Below, in pieces: positions 15,946-24,857 of a DNA stretch of 64,000 nucleotides. Each line of letters begins with the position of its first letter. Position 1 is the stretch's first letter. Source of the stretch: Sphingomonas aerolata (GTDB lineage: Bacteria > Pseudomonadota > Alphaproteobacteria > Sphingomonadales > Sphingomonadaceae); contig NZ_PZZN01000002.1 in the NCBI RefSeq assembly GCF_003046295.1, positions 620,001 through 684,000 on the forward strand, given 5' to 3'. The notes under the pieces were generated by a model. That model was given only the letters and a program-made list of their open reading frames with translations, was not told the origin of the DNA and searched no databases. Made by a program: the position numbers and the translations under genes.

Positions 15946-17463
15946 ATGACCGTCATCACCGAAGCCGACCTGATCGAAAGCGTCGCCGACGCGCTCCAGT
16001 TCATCAGCTACTACCACCCGATGGATTACATCCGTGCGCTGGGCGTCGCGTACGAGGCCGAGAAGAGCCCCGCCGCCAAGGATGCGATCGCGCAGATCCT
16101 GACCAACAGCCGGATGTGCGCAGAAGGCCACCGCCCGATCTGCCAGGATACCGGCATCGTCACGATCTTCGTGAAATGGGGCCAGGACTGCCGTCTCGAC
16201 TCGACCCGCTCCTTGCAGGAGGTCATCGATGAAGGCGTCCGGAAAGCGTATCTCAATCCCGAGAACAAGCTGCGCGCCTCGATCCTCGCCGATCCCGCCT
16301 TCACGCGGCGCAACACCAAGGACAACACGCCGAGCGTGATGCATGTCGAGATGGTGCCCGGCAACACCGTCTCGATCGACGTCGCGGCCAAGGGCGGCGG
16401 CAGTGAGAACAAGTCGAAGTTCAAGATGATGAACCCGTCCGACTCGATCGTCGACTGGGTGCTCGAGATGATCCCGCAGATGGGCGCCGGCTGGTGCCCG
16501 CCGGGGATGCTCGGCATCGGTATCGGCGGCACCGCGGAAAAGTCGATGATCCTCGCCAAGCAGTCGCTGATGGGCGCGATCGACATGGCGCAGCTGAAGG
16601 AGCGGGGCCCCAGGAACGACATCGAGGCGCTGCGGATCGAGATCTACGACAAGGTCAACGCGCTCGGCATCGGCGCGCAGGGGCTGGGTGGGCTCTCCAC
16701 CATCCTCGACGTCAAGATCTTCGACTGGCCGACGCATGCCGCGTCGAAGCCGGTCGCGATGATTCCGAACTGCGCCGCCACGCGCCACGCGCATTTCGTG
16801 CTCGACGGCTCAGGCCCGGTCTATCTGGAGGCGCCGAAGCTCGAGGAGTGGCCCGACGTCAACTGGACGCCCGACAAGGCCGCGATCCGCGTCGACCTCG
16901 ACACGCTGACGCCCGAGGTCGTGCAGACGTGGAAGCATGGCGACCGCCTTTTGCTGAACGGCAAGATGCTGACCGGCCGCGACGCCGCGCACAAGCGGAT
17001 CGCCGACATGCTGGCCAGGGGCGAGGAGCTGCCCGTCGATTTCCGTGGTCGCGTGATCTATTATGTCGGGCCGGTTGATCCGGTCGGCGACGAGGTGGTC
17101 GGGCCCGCGGGCCCCACTACCGCGACGCGGATGGACAAGTTCACGCGCATGATGCTCGACCAGGGCCTGCTCGCGATGGTCGGCAAGGCCGAGCGCGGCG
17201 GCGATGCGACTAAGGCAATCGCCGAGGCCAAGTCGGCCTATTTGATGGCGGTCGGCGGTGCGGCCTATCTGGTCGCGCGCGCGATCAAGGGATCGAAGGT
17301 CGTCGGCTTCGAGGATCTGGGTATGGAAGCGATCTACGAATTCGAGGTCGCCGATTTCCCGGTGACCGTCGCGGTCGATTCGGCGGGCGAGAACGTCCAC
17401 CAGCTGGCGCCGCTCGTCTGGCGCGAGAAGATCGCGCGGGAGGGGCTGCTCGCGCCGGCGTGA
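15946..17463 (+). CDS. Fumarate hydratase, class I (iron-sulfur)
   Basis: Citric-acid-cycle enzyme that hydrates fumarate to malate, of the oxygen-sensitive [4Fe-4S] dimeric class. The 505-residue product has the cluster cysteine in RPICQDTG (Cys66), further conserved cysteines in GWCPPGMLGIGIGG and PNCAATRHAHF, and the C-terminal beta domain with GPTTATRMDKF. It resembles FumA/FumB-type fumarases; a symbol is withheld because naming varies. It stands alone, with a terminator before it and a small secreted-protein gene after it. Confidence 0.93.
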   Translation: MTVITEADLIESVADALQFISYYHPMDYIRALGVAYEAEKSPAAKDAIAQILTNSRMCAEGHRPICQDTGIVTIFVKWGQDCRLDSTRSLQEVIDEGVRKAYLNPENKLRASILADPAFTRRNTKDNTPSVMHVEMVPGNTVSIDVAAKGGGSENKSKFKMMNPSDSIVDWVLEMIPQMGAGWCPPGMLGIGIGGTAEKSMILAKQSLMGAIDMAQLKERGPRNDIEALRIEIYDKVNALGIGAQGLGGLSTILDVKIFDWPTHAASKPVAMIPNCAATRHAHFVLDGSGPVYLEAPKLEEWPDVNWTPDKAAIRVDLDTLTPEVVQTWKHGDRLLLNGKMLTGRDAAHKRIADMLARGEELPVDFRGRVIYYVGPVDPVGDEVVGPAGPTTATRMDKFTRMMLDQGLLAMVGKAERGGDATKAIAEAKSAYLMAVGGAAYLVARAIKGSKVVGFEDLGMEAIYEFEVADFPVTVAVDSAGENVHQLAPLVWREKIAREGLLAPA

Positions 17464-17534
17464 CCGTTCGTCCTGATGACGTGGAACGGGGAGGGCAGCC
17501 CTTCCGTTGAGCTTGCGAACCAGAGGAGTTTCGT

Positions 17535-18065
17535 ATGTTCAAGCCCGCCAACCCCGTCGTCGCGATCGCGGTCGCAACATTGATGACGACGAGCGCCGTT
17601 GCCCAGAGCGGGGCACCCGCGCCCGCGCCGCGTACGTCCAGCGGGGGCCTCGGTAGCTTGGGTGACAGTCTTGGCGGGCTCGGCGGCGGACTGGGTGGCC
17701 TGCTTGGCGGTGGCGCGTCGAGCATCGGTTCGATCGGGGCTGGCAATGCAGCAGGTCTGCTAGGCTATTGCCTCAAGAACAACCTGCTCGGTCAGGGCGG
17801 CGCACTAGGCGCGTTAACGGGGCGGCAAACGGCGCCCCAGACCCGGACGCAGTCCCCTGCGACGGGCCAGGCGGCAGGCGCGCAGTCGATCCTGCAGCGG
17901 TTGACCGGGCGGCAGGGCGTGCGGACGTCGCCTGGCTTTGCAGCGGGACAGGCGGGGGAGCTTCAGGCGCCGAACGGTCAGGGGCTGTCGCTCGACAATC
18001 TCGGCGGACAGGTGAAGACGAAGATGTGCAGCCTCGTGCTCAACCGGGCCAAGGCGTTTCTGTAA
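17535..18065 (+). CDS. Secreted glycine-rich protein related to DUF2501 (YjjA family)
   Basis: About 176 residues. The signal peptide ends near TSAVAQ. A Gly/Leu-rich stretch follows, then NAAGLLGYCLKNNLLG, the core signature of the DUF2501/YjjA family of small exported proteins with unknown function. In the family the C-terminal Cys-containing helix comes soon after; here ~70 residues rich in Gln, Thr, Gly and Arg separate it (ending KTKMCSLVLNRAKAFL). GAGGAG precedes the ATG. Two cysteines could form a disulfide. Confidence 0.6.
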   Translation: MFKPANPVVAIAVATLMTTSAVAQSGAPAPAPRTSSGGLGSLGDSLGGLGGGLGGLLGGGASSIGSIGAGNAAGLLGYCLKNNLLGQGGALGALTGRQTAPQTRTQSPATGQAAGAQSILQRLTGRQGVRTSPGFAAGQAGELQAPNGQGLSLDNLGGQVKTKMCSLVLNRAKAFL

Positions 18066-18104
18066 CCGGCGCATGCGCTAGGGCGGCTAGCCGTCGCCCG
18101 TCCC

Positions 18105-18183
18105 GTCATCCTGACGAAAGTCAGGATCAGGGTAATTAGGGGCAACCTGCGTGGCTCTGGATCCTGACTTTCGTCAGGATGAC
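18105..18183. repeat. Inverted pair of GTCATCCTGACGAAAGTCAGGAT repeats
   Basis: A copy at 18105-18131 faces its complement at 18157-18183. The unit is itself palindromic around TGACNAAAGTCA. Other copies are at 19703-19729, 19768-19794 and 63193-63218. Transcripts through the pair would form a long hairpin. No gene is supported between 18066 and 18261. Confidence 0.85.
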
Positions 18184-18261
18184 GGTGTGGGTTGGGGGAG
18201 CACCGTTCTCTTAAGGATGCGGGGAAACGTCCGCATCCTCCAAACAAAACCACCCAGAAAT

Positions 18262-18306
18262 GAAAAGAGGTTGCCGGGGCGTCTCACGACGACCCGACAA
18301 CCTCCT
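18262..18306 (-). terminator. Rho-independent terminator of a small minus-strand transcript
   Basis: On the minus strand GGAGGTTGTCGGG and CCCCGGCAACCTC form a stem of about 12 pairs around CGTCGTGAGACG, followed by TTTTCATTT. It ends the unit that starts with the 18-codon ORF at 18417-18473. No other minus-strand gene lies in between. Confidence 0.65.
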
Positions 18307-18416
18307 GACATGGTCAGCGGCCGGAGAGCTCCAGCCCGGAGGACCATGCGTACCACCTCATCCTGTGCCATGCGCGTTGATTGGAGGGCGATACCTCCCG
18401 CACATGCCGTCGGATA

Positions 18417-18473
18417 TCAGTAGCGCGTCCCCCGAACGAACCGAACCGAACTCACTGCTGAACCATGAGACAT
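18417..18473 (-). CDS. 18-residue peptide ORF with an exceptionally strong ribosome site
   Basis: The frame reads MSHGSAVSSVRFVRGTRY and stops. AAAGGAGGTGATCCG lies directly before the ATG: it is complementary to the whole 3' end of 16S rRNA, and the core GGAGG is 7 bases from the ATG. About 110 bases after the stop comes a terminator, with two further hairpin-prone segments in between (around GGGAGGTATCGCCCTCC and GGTCCTCCGGGCTGGAG). No gene follows on this strand, so it does not look like an attenuator leader for a neighbour. It may encode a tiny Arg-rich peptide or be part of a regulatory RNA. Function is unknown. Confidence 0.55.
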   Translation of the reverse strand: MSHGSAVSSVRFVRGTRY

Positions 18474-18625
18474 CGGATCACCTCCTTTCGCTTGTTGAAA
18501 CAACGCGGCCAAGCCTGACCGCAACCGCAATGTGTGCCGGGTGCCCTGTTGATACAAGTCTTGTTTTGCAGAAGATTTCGCGCAATCCTCAAAGGCTGTG
18601 CGGCACGCTGGGCATATGCCCGCCC

Positions 18626-19174
18626 TTACCCGCGACAATCCTCGGTCACGCGTTCGATCTCCGCCCATGAGGGGATGACGAGAGCGGGCTGACCCTCCTG
18701 GTCGATCACGAACCGACCGCGGCTGAACCCCATCGCCTCGAGCAGCGGATCGCTGGCCGGCAGCGTCGCCGTCACGGTGCCGGGCGTGCTGCCGGGCTGG
18801 ACCGACAGCGCGCGCGTGACGCTCGACGTGCGGATCGTCATCGGCGTGGCGGCCGCGGCGGTGCGCGACAGATGGATTTGCCGCGTGCCGGTATCGCACT
18901 GGAGTGTCAGTGCGGGCAGCGCCGCCTGCGCTCCGAAACTCGCCACCGATCCGCGCGGATCGCGGCGATAGGTCCAGCTTCCCGGCGTATAGGGCCAGTC
19001 GCGCCAGTCAGCCGCAAGCGGGGCGGGGCGTGGGGCGGGGGCGGGCGCCTCGACGCGCGGTGCCGGCGGCGGCGGTTCGGCGCGGGGCGGCGCAACGCAA
19101 CCGGCGATCAGCGTCAGCGTGGCGAGGCCGGCGGCGATGGGCCAGCCAGCGGCGATAGGGGTGTGGGCGCGCAT
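18626..19174 (-). CDS. Lipoprotein of unknown function
   Basis: About 182 residues. The N-terminus has a hydrophobic stretch ending LIAGC, a lipobox, followed by a long Pro/Ala/Arg linker (residues ~30-55). The folded part starts at WRDWPYTPGSWTYRRDPRGS and ends near VIPSWAEIERVTEDCRG, and contains two cysteines. I recognise the pattern as a conserved sphingomonad hypothetical but know no function. The 18-codon ORF and a terminator lie downstream on the same strand, so they may share a transcript. Confidence 0.7.
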   Translation of the reverse strand: MRAHTPIAAGWPIAAGLATLTLIAGCVAPPRAEPPPPAPRVEAPAPAPRPAPLAADWRDWPYTPGSWTYRRDPRGSVASFGAQAALPALTLQCDTGTRQIHLSRTAAAATPMTIRTSSVTRALSVQPGSTPGTVTATLPASDPLLEAMGFSRGRFVIDQEGQPALVIPSWAEIERVTEDCRG

Positions 19175-19231
19175 GACCCGCTATGCGGCACGCCCGGCGG
19201 CCGCTCAAGGCGCGAGGACGGCGATCGCGTG

Positions 19232-19257
19232 GGAACCGGCGCACGCTGCTACCGGTT
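19232..19257 (+). promoter_or_regulatory. Possible EcfG (general stress sigma factor) promoter
   Basis: GGAAC at 19232-19236 and GGTT at 19254-19257 are 17 bases apart, close to the GGAAC-N16/17-CGTT consensus of the alphaproteobacterial general stress response. The position, about 35 bp before the PRC-barrel start, is suitable. One base of the -10 differs from consensus. Confidence 0.4.
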
Positions 19258-19291
19258 CAGCGACGGAACACTGTAAATCAGGAGACGATCC

Positions 19292-19669
19292 ATGTCCGAT
19301 ACCGTTGCCCAGACCCCCACCCAGCTGCTCGTTCAGGCCAATATTTCGGGGACGATGAAGGTCGAGAGCCGCGATGGCGACGCGGTCGGGACGGTTTATG
19401 CCTTCATGGTGCACAAGGGTACCGGGCGCGCGACGCATGCCGTGCTGAGCCTCGGCGGGTTCCTGGGCATGGGCAAGAGCTTTTACCCGCTGCCGTTCGC
19501 GCTGCTCCAGTTCGACGCGGTGCGTGACCTGTATGTGGTGACGATCGACAAGCGCGTGCTCGAGGGAGGCCCGAGCTGGTCGAACAACGCGCCGGTCTTC
19601 GACCAGGCCTATGCCGACCGGGTGGCGAGCTATTATGGGTCGAGCAGCGAGGATCTCGTCGTCGGCTGA
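19292..19669 (+). CDS. PRC-barrel domain protein
   Basis: A 125-residue cytoplasmic protein. Residues ~15-95 fit the PRC-barrel fold (ISGTMKVESRDGDAVGTVYAFMV, then FYPLPFALLQFD), a small beta-barrel found in photosynthetic reaction centre subunit H, RimM and many stress-associated proteins. CAGGAGA precedes the ATG. A candidate EcfG promoter upstream would place it in the general stress response. Its partner or ligand is unknown. Confidence 0.8.
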   Translation: MSDTVAQTPTQLLVQANISGTMKVESRDGDAVGTVYAFMVHKGTGRATHAVLSLGGFLGMGKSFYPLPFALLQFDAVRDLYVVTIDKRVLEGGPSWSNNAPVFDQAYADRVASYYGSSSEDLVVG

Positions 19670-19702
19670 CGCGAGCGCGGGGAAGGGGCGGTTTTTGCGG
19701 CT

Positions 19703-19794
19703 CTGGATCCTGACTTTCGTCAGGATGACGGAATGGATTTAAGCTTTGCGCTGTCCACCCCTTCCTCGTCATCCTGACGAAAGTCAGGATCCAG
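19703..19794. repeat. Inverted pair of TCCTGACTTTCGTCAGGA repeats
   Basis: CTGGATCCTGACTTTCGTCA at 19703 onward (to 19729) is mirrored at 19768-19794. It lies between the convergent PRC-barrel and uvrB genes and could form a hairpin at the end of either transcript. Same family as 18105-18183. Confidence 0.85.
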
Positions 19795-19840
19795 GGTTAC
19801 CAGCCTTAACCGGCGTTTAAAACGGCAGCAAGGCGCGACC

Positions 19841-22039
19841 TTAGCGAGACCGCGAGCCACCCATCCGCATTTTCTGGCTCTTCCCGTAGCGCGTTTTCCG
19901 CGTGCCTGGCTTGCCCTCGTTCGAACGGCCCATGACCGGCGCCTTCTGCTGGTCCACCGGCAGGCCAAGCTCCTCGTTCTCCAGCTGCCGGATCTCGTCT
20001 CGCAGCCGCCCGGCGGTCTCGAACTCCAGATCCGACGCGGCCTTGCGCATCTGCTTTTCCAGATCCTCGATATAGGCACGCAGGTTGTGGCCGACCATGT
20101 GCGGGCGGTCCTCGTCGATCGGGACGGTGACCTGATCCTGGCTGGCGACGTGCGCGATGATGTCGCCGATGTTGCGGCGGATCGTCGTCGGCGTGATGCC
20201 GTGTTCGGTGTTGTACGCGACCTGCTTCTCGCGGCGCCGCGCCGTCTCGTTCATCGCGCGCTCCATAGAGCCCGTGACGCGGTCGGCGTACAGGATCACG
20301 CGGCCGTCGACGTTACGCGCCGCACGACCGATCGTCTGGATCAGCGAGGTCTCGGACCGCAGGAAGCCCTCCTTGTCCGCATCAAGGATCGCGACCAGCC
20401 CGCATTCGGGGATGTCCAACCCCTCGCGCAACAGGTTGATGCCGATCAGCACGTCGTACACGCCCAGCCGCAGGTCGCGGATCAGCTCGATACGCTCGAG
20501 CGTCTCGACGTCGCTGTGCATGTAGCGGACCTTGATCCCCGCCTCGTGCATATACTCGGTCAGATCCTCCGCCATCCGCTTCGTCAGCGTGGTGACGAGC
20601 GTACGGTATCCAAGCGCGGTGGTCTTCCCGACCTCGACGATCAGGTCCTGCACCTGCTCCTCGACCGGCTTGATCTCGACAGGCGGATCGATCAGCCCGG
20701 TCGGGCGGATGACCTGTTCGGCGAACACGCCGCCGGTCTGCTCCATCTCCCAGCTGCCGGGAGTCGCCGAGACATAGGTCGTCGGCGGGCGCATCGCGTC
20801 CCATTCGTTGAACCTGAGCGGCCGGTTGTCGATCGCGCTCGGCAGGCGGAACCCATATTCGGCGAGCGTCAGCTTGCGGCGGTGATCGCCGCGCGACATG
20901 CCGTTGATCTGGCCGATCGTGACATGGCTCTCATCGACGAACAGCAAAGCGTTGTCGGGCAGATATTCGAACAGCGTGGGCGGCGGCTCACCCGGCATCC
21001 GGCCGGTGAGGAAGCGCGAGTAATTCTCGATCCCCGCGCAGCTGCCGGTCGCCGCGATCATCTCGAGATCGAAGTTCGTGCGCTGCTCGAGCCGCTGCGC
21101 CTCGAGCAGCTTGCCCTCGAGCACCAGCTCCTTCAGCCGCTCGGCCAGCTCGTGCTTGATCGCCTCGCCCGCCTGTTTCAGCGTCGGGCCGGGCGTCACG
21201 TAATGCGAGTTCGCATAGACGCGCACCGAGTTGAGCGACGCGACCTTCTTGCCGGTCAGCGGGTCGAACTCGGTGATCTCCTCGATATCGTCGCCGAAGA
21301 ACGAGATGCGCCACGCGCTGTCCTCGTAATGCGACGGGAAGATCTCGAGCGTGTCGCCCTTCACGCGGAAATTGCCGCGCTGGAACGCCGCGTCGTTGCG
21401 CTTGTACTGAAGCGCGACGAGCTTGCGCACGATCTCGCGCTGGTCGACCGTCGTGCCCTTTTTCAGGTCGAAGATCATCGCCGAATAGGTCTCGACGGAG
21501 CCGATGCCGTACAGGCACGATACCGACGCGACGATGATCACGTCGTCGCGTTCGAGCAGCGCGCGCGTCGCCGAATGCCGCATCCGGTCGATCGACTCGT
21601 TGGTCGAGGACTCCTTCTCGATATACGTGTCCGACCGCGCGACATACGCCTCAGGCTGATAATAATCATAATAGCTGACGAAATATTCGACCGCGTTGTC
21701 AGGGAAGAACGACTTCATCTCGCCGTAAAGCTGCGCTGCGAGGATCTTGTTGGGCGCGAGGATCAGCGCAGGCCGCTGCACGCGTTCGATCACGCTCGCC
21801 ATCGTGAAGGTCTTGCCCGATCCGGTGACGCCCAGCAGCACCTGATCCTTCTCGCCCTCGCCGATCGCCGAGACGAGTTCGGCGATCGCGGTCGGCTGGT
21901 CGCCTGCCGGCTCATATTCGCTCACGAGCTTGAACCGCTTGCCGCCCTCGACCTTTGCGGGGCGCGCGGTCGGGCGGTGCGGGACGAAGGTGTCGCCGGT
22001 TTCGGGTTCGGCGAGGCTGGTGCGGATCTGGATGGCCAT
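19841..22039 (-). CDS. uvrB: Excinuclease ABC subunit UvrB
   Basis: DNA-damage-verifying helicase of nucleotide excision repair. The product is about 732 residues. It has Walker A GVTGSGKT (residues 70-77), the beta-hairpin [11 protein letters not shown], helicase motif [12 protein letters not shown], motif V-VI region LREGLDIPE and TIGRAARN, and a C-terminal UVR domain ([23 protein letters not shown]) for UvrC contact. A basic tail follows ([14 protein letters not shown]), as in other alphaproteobacteria. The start at 22039 (MAIQIRT) has no clear ribosome site; an in-frame TTG lies upstream at 22108. Confidence 0.96.
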   Translation of the reverse strand: MAIQIRTSLAEPETGDTFVPHRPTARPAKVEGGKRFKLVSEYEPAGDQPTAIAELVSAIGEGEKDQVLLGVTGSGKTFTMASVIERVQRPALILAPNKILAAQLYGEMKSFFPDNAVEYFVSYYDYYQPEAYVARSDTYIEKESSTNESIDRMRHSATRALLERDDVIIVASVSCLYGIGSVETYSAMIFDLKKGTTVDQREIVRKLVALQYKRNDAAFQRGNFRVKGDTLEIFPSHYEDSAWRISFFGDDIEEITEFDPLTGKKVASLNSVRVYANSHYVTPGPTLKQAGEAIKHELAERLKELVLEGKLLEAQRLEQRTNFDLEMIAATGSCAGIENYSRFLTGRMPGEPPPTLFEYLPDNALLFVDESHVTIGQINGMSRGDHRRKLTLAEYGFRLPSAIDNRPLRFNEWDAMRPPTTYVSATPGSWEMEQTGGVFAEQVIRPTGLIDPPVEIKPVEEQVQDLIVEVGKTTALGYRTLVTTLTKRMAEDLTEYMHEAGIKVRYMHSDVETLERIELIRDLRLGVYDVLIGINLLREGLDIPECGLVAILDADKEGFLRSETSLIQTIGRAARNVDGRVILYADRVTGSMERAMNETARRREKQVAYNTEHGITPTTIRRNIGDIIAHVASQDQVTVPIDEDRPHMVGHNLRAYIEDLEKQMRKAASDLEFETAGRLRDEIRQLENEELGLPVDQQKAPVMGRSNEGKPGTRKTRYGKSQKMRMGGSRSR

Positions 22040-22112
22040 CGAGGGGGAATATGGGGAACAGGTGGCACGACGACAACGCCGCCATTGCCGGCATTCGTCA
22101 ATCCGCAAACCA

Positions 22113-22146
22113 CCCGTCGTCCCCGCGAAGGCGGGGATCCATAGCC
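22113..22146. repeat. Single GTCCCCGCGAAGGCGGGGATCCAT repeat
   Basis: CCCCGCGAAGGCGGGG is a short palindrome followed by ATCCATA. The same type occurs as an inverted pair at 36086-36181. Confidence 0.7.
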
Positions 22147-22257
22147 TACCCCGCCAGCATTTTAAGGGAGAGCGCTGCCAGTAGGGATTCCCGCCTGCGC
22201 ACCAATGACGGACGTTCTAATGCGGCGAGCATTGTGCGGCCCCAAGCTTTGCTAATG

Positions 22258-22286
22258 TTGACCCACTGCACGCGCATCCATAATGC
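22258..22286 (+). promoter_or_regulatory. Probable sigma-70 promoter for the ferredoxin-NADP reductase gene
   Basis: TTGACC at 22258-22263 and TAATGC at 22281-22286 are separated by exactly 17 bases, matching the housekeeping consensus well. Transcription would begin about 50 bp before the ATG at 22346. Confidence 0.6.
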
Positions 22287-22345
22287 GACCGTTTCGCAAG
22301 CCATCGACCCGCCGGCGCGAATCCGCGCGGCCAAGGAATAGACGC

Positions 22346-23173
22346 ATGACCGCCGAAACCCTCGAAACCCGCGCGCCCGTGCTCATCCCGGAGACCCCCG
22401 CGTTCCTCAACGCCAAGGTTCTGTGGGTGCGCCACTGGAACGAGCATCTGTTCAGTTTCGCGATCGAGCGCCCGTCGACCTTCCGCTTCCGCTCGGGCGA
22501 ATTCGTGATGATCGGCCTTCCGCAGGAGGGCGGCAAGCCGATCATGCGCGCCTATTCGATCGCGAGCCCGCATTATTCGGAAGAGCTCGAATTCCTGTCG
22601 ATCAAGGTCGAGGACGGTCCGCTGACGTCGAAGCTCCAGCTGATCCAGCCGGGTGACGAGGTGTATCTGGGCAAGAAGCCGACGGGCACGCTGGTGCTAG
22701 ACGCGCTGCTCCCGGGCAAGCGCCTCTTCATGTTCTCGACGGGCACCGGCCTTGCCCCCTTCCTCAGCCTGATGCGCGATCCCGACGTTTATTCGGCCTA
22801 TGAGCAGGTGATCGTCGTGCACAGCGTGCGCCGCGTCAGCGACCTTGCCTATCACGACGAGATGGTCGCGTTGCTCGCCGAGGATCCGCTGATCGCCGAG
22901 GAGGCGGCCACGCAGTTCCACTACATCCCGACCGTCACGCGCGAGCCGTTCCGCACCACGCGGCGGATCGGTGCGCTGATCGAGGACGCGTCGCTGTTCG
23001 GCCATCCGGTGCGCGGCGACCAGAAGCTGAACCCCGAGACCGACCGCGCGATGCTGTGCGGATCGACCGAGATGATCAAGGAGTTCGCGGTGATGCTCGA
23101 GGCGCAGGGCTTTGAAGAGGGCGCGAATTCCAAGCCCGGTACGTTCGTGATCGAGCGCGCCTTCGTCGGCTGA
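22346..23173 (+). CDS. fpr: Ferredoxin--NADP reductase
   Basis: FAD enzyme that passes electrons between NADPH and ferredoxin or flavodoxin. The product is about 275 residues with the FAD motif RAYSIASPHY, the NADPH-binding STGTGLAPFLSL and the C-terminal CGSTEMIKEF ... ERAFVG end typical of the bacterial subclass. AAGGAA precedes the ATG, and a good sigma-70 promoter lies upstream. It is transcribed away from uvrB. Confidence 0.92.
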   Translation: MTAETLETRAPVLIPETPAFLNAKVLWVRHWNEHLFSFAIERPSTFRFRSGEFVMIGLPQEGGKPIMRAYSIASPHYSEELEFLSIKVEDGPLTSKLQLIQPGDEVYLGKKPTGTLVLDALLPGKRLFMFSTGTGLAPFLSLMRDPDVYSAYEQVIVVHSVRRVSDLAYHDEMVALLAEDPLIAEEAATQFHYIPTVTREPFRTTRRIGALIEDASLFGHPVRGDQKLNPETDRAMLCGSTEMIKEFAVMLEAQGFEEGANSKPGTFVIERAFVG

Positions 23174-23237
23174 CCCGCCAGGGCGCTTGGCGCGCCGTCC
23201 GATCCCCGATAGCGTCCAGGCCAAAGGGGGACTGAAA

Positions 23238-24857
23238 ATGCGCCATATCATCACGGGGATCCTGCTCGCCACCGCCGCCATGCCAATGGCGGCGGCGGCC
23301 AGGACCGTCGCGGTCGAGGAACGCTCGATCGATCAGCTTCAGGCGAGCATGACGGCGGGGACGGCGAGCAGCGTCGATCTGGTCCGGGCATATCTCGCGC
23401 GGATCGCGGCGATGGACCGCAAGGGGCCGACGCTGCGCAGCGTGATCGCGCTCAATCCCGATGCGCTGGCCCAGGCCAAGGCGCTCGACGCGGAGCGTCG
23501 GGCAGGGCGGGTGCGCGGACCGCTGCACGGCGTGCCGGTGCTGATCAAGGACAATGTCGAGACCGCCGACGCGATGCCGACCACCGCGGGCAGCCTGGCG
23601 CTCAAGGACAATATGACGCGCCGCGACGCGCCCGTGGTCGCGCAGCTGCGCGCGGCGGGGGCGGTGATCCTCGGCAAGACCAACCTCAGCGAATGGGCGA
23701 ACATCCGGTCGACGCGGTCGATGAGTGGGTGGAGCGCGATCGGCGGGCTGGTCCGCAATCCCTATGCGCTCGACCGGACCGCGTGCGGATCGTCGAGCGG
23801 GTCGGGCGCGGCGATCGCGGCGAGCTTTGCAGCAGCGGCGATCGGCACCGAGACCGATGGCTCGGTCGTGTGCCCGTCATCGATCAACGGGCTGGTCGGG
23901 CTGAAGCCTACGATCGGGCTGGTCAGCCGGACGCATGTCGTGCCGATCAGCCATAGCCAGGACACGCCGGGGCCGATGGCGCGCAGCGTGCGCGACGTGG
24001 CGACGATGTTCTCGGCGATGATCGCAGCGGATCCGGCGGATGCCGCGACCGCGGGGGCAGGCGCGTACAAGCGCGACTATGCCGCCGCCCTGTCGACCAG
24101 CGCACTCTCGGGGTTGCGGATCGGGGTCGTCCGGCCCGAGATGACCGCGGACGTCGCGGCGCGGTACGAGGTGGCGCTGGGCGTGCTCAAGGCGGCGGGC
24201 GCGGTGCTCGTCGAGGTCAAGCAGCCCAAGCTCGACGGGATCGGCGAGGCGGAGCTGCTGGTACTCCAGACCGAGCTGAAGGCGGATCTCGACACCTATC
24301 TCGCGACCACCCCCGCGGCGGTGCGGACCCGGACGCTCGACCAGGTGATCGCGTTCAATCGCGCCAATGAAGCAGCGGAGATGCCGTTCTTTGCGCAGGA
24401 GACGTTTGAGGCGGCGGCCAAGACCAAGGGGCTCGACGACCCGGCCTACAAGGCGGCCCGTGCGAAATCGCTGCGGCTTGCAGGCGCGGAGGGGATCGAC
24501 GCGATGCTGAAGACCGCGCGGGCGACGGTGCTCGTCGAGCCGACCTATGGTCCCGCCTGGCTCAGCGAGCCGGTCTATGGCGACCAATATGGCGGGCCGA
24601 GCGCGAGCGAACTGCCCGCGGTCGCTGGCTATCCTAACCTGACCGTGCCGATGGGGCTTGTCCGCGGGCTGCCGGTCGGGCTGTCGTTCATCGCGACACG
24701 CTACGGCGACGGCACGGTGCTGAACGCAGGCTATGCCTATGAACAGCGGGCCAAGGCGCGGACCGCGCCGCGTTACCTGCCGTCGGCGGCGGTGGGCACC
24801 GGACTCGACGGGGCCCGCTGCCCGGGGGCGACGAACACGCGGTCGTTGCGCAGATAG
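23238..24857 (+). CDS. Exported amidase (amidase-signature family)
   Basis: Hydrolyses an amide; about 539 residues. The N-terminus MRHIITGILLATAAMPMAAAA is a signal peptide, so it acts in the periplasm. The Ser-cisSer-Lys triad is visible: Lys in GVPVLIKDN, and the serines in RTACGSSSGSGAAIAA and GTETDGSVVCPSS. AAGGGGGAC precedes the ATG. Family members usually end soon after a motif like APRYLPS; here the frame runs ~24 residues further into the 3' end of the convergent glycosyltransferase gene, an 85-bp overlap. The substrate is unknown. Confidence 0.88.
   Translation: MRHIITGILLATAAMPMAAAARTVAVEERSIDQLQASMTAGTASSVDLVRAYLARIAAMDRKGPTLRSVIALNPDALAQAKALDAERRAGRVRGPLHGVPVLIKDNVETADAMPTTAGSLALKDNMTRRDAPVVAQLRAAGAVILGKTNLSEWANIRSTRSMSGWSAIGGLVRNPYALDRTACGSSSGSGAAIAASFAAAAIGTETDGSVVCPSSINGLVGLKPTIGLVSRTHVVPISHSQDTPGPMARSVRDVATMFSAMIAADPADAATAGAGAYKRDYAAALSTSALSGLRIGVVRPEMTADVAARYEVALGVLKAAGAVLVEVKQPKLDGIGEAELLVLQTELKADLDTYLATTPAAVRTRTLDQVIAFNRANEAAEMPFFAQETFEAAAKTKGLDDPAYKAARAKSLRLAGAEGIDAMLKTARATVLVEPTYGPAWLSEPVYGDQYGGPSASELPAVAGYPNLTVPMGLVRGLPVGLSFIATRYGDGTVLNAGYAYEQRAKARTAPRYLPSAAVGTGLDGARCPGATNTRSLRR

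Noticed and set aside
18174..18371. 65-codon minus-strand frame after the 18-codon ORF
   Set aside because: No ribosome site, and a rho-independent terminator lies in its middle.
18474..18488. GGATCACCTCCTTTC on the plus strand, identical to the 3' end of 16S rRNA
   Set aside because: No other 16S sequence is nearby; read on the minus strand it is a Shine-Dalgarno sequence at correct distance from an ATG.
20087..22144. 685-codon open frame on the plus strand
   Set aside because: It lies antisense to uvrB, whose motifs are unmistakable; long shadow frames are expected at this GC content.
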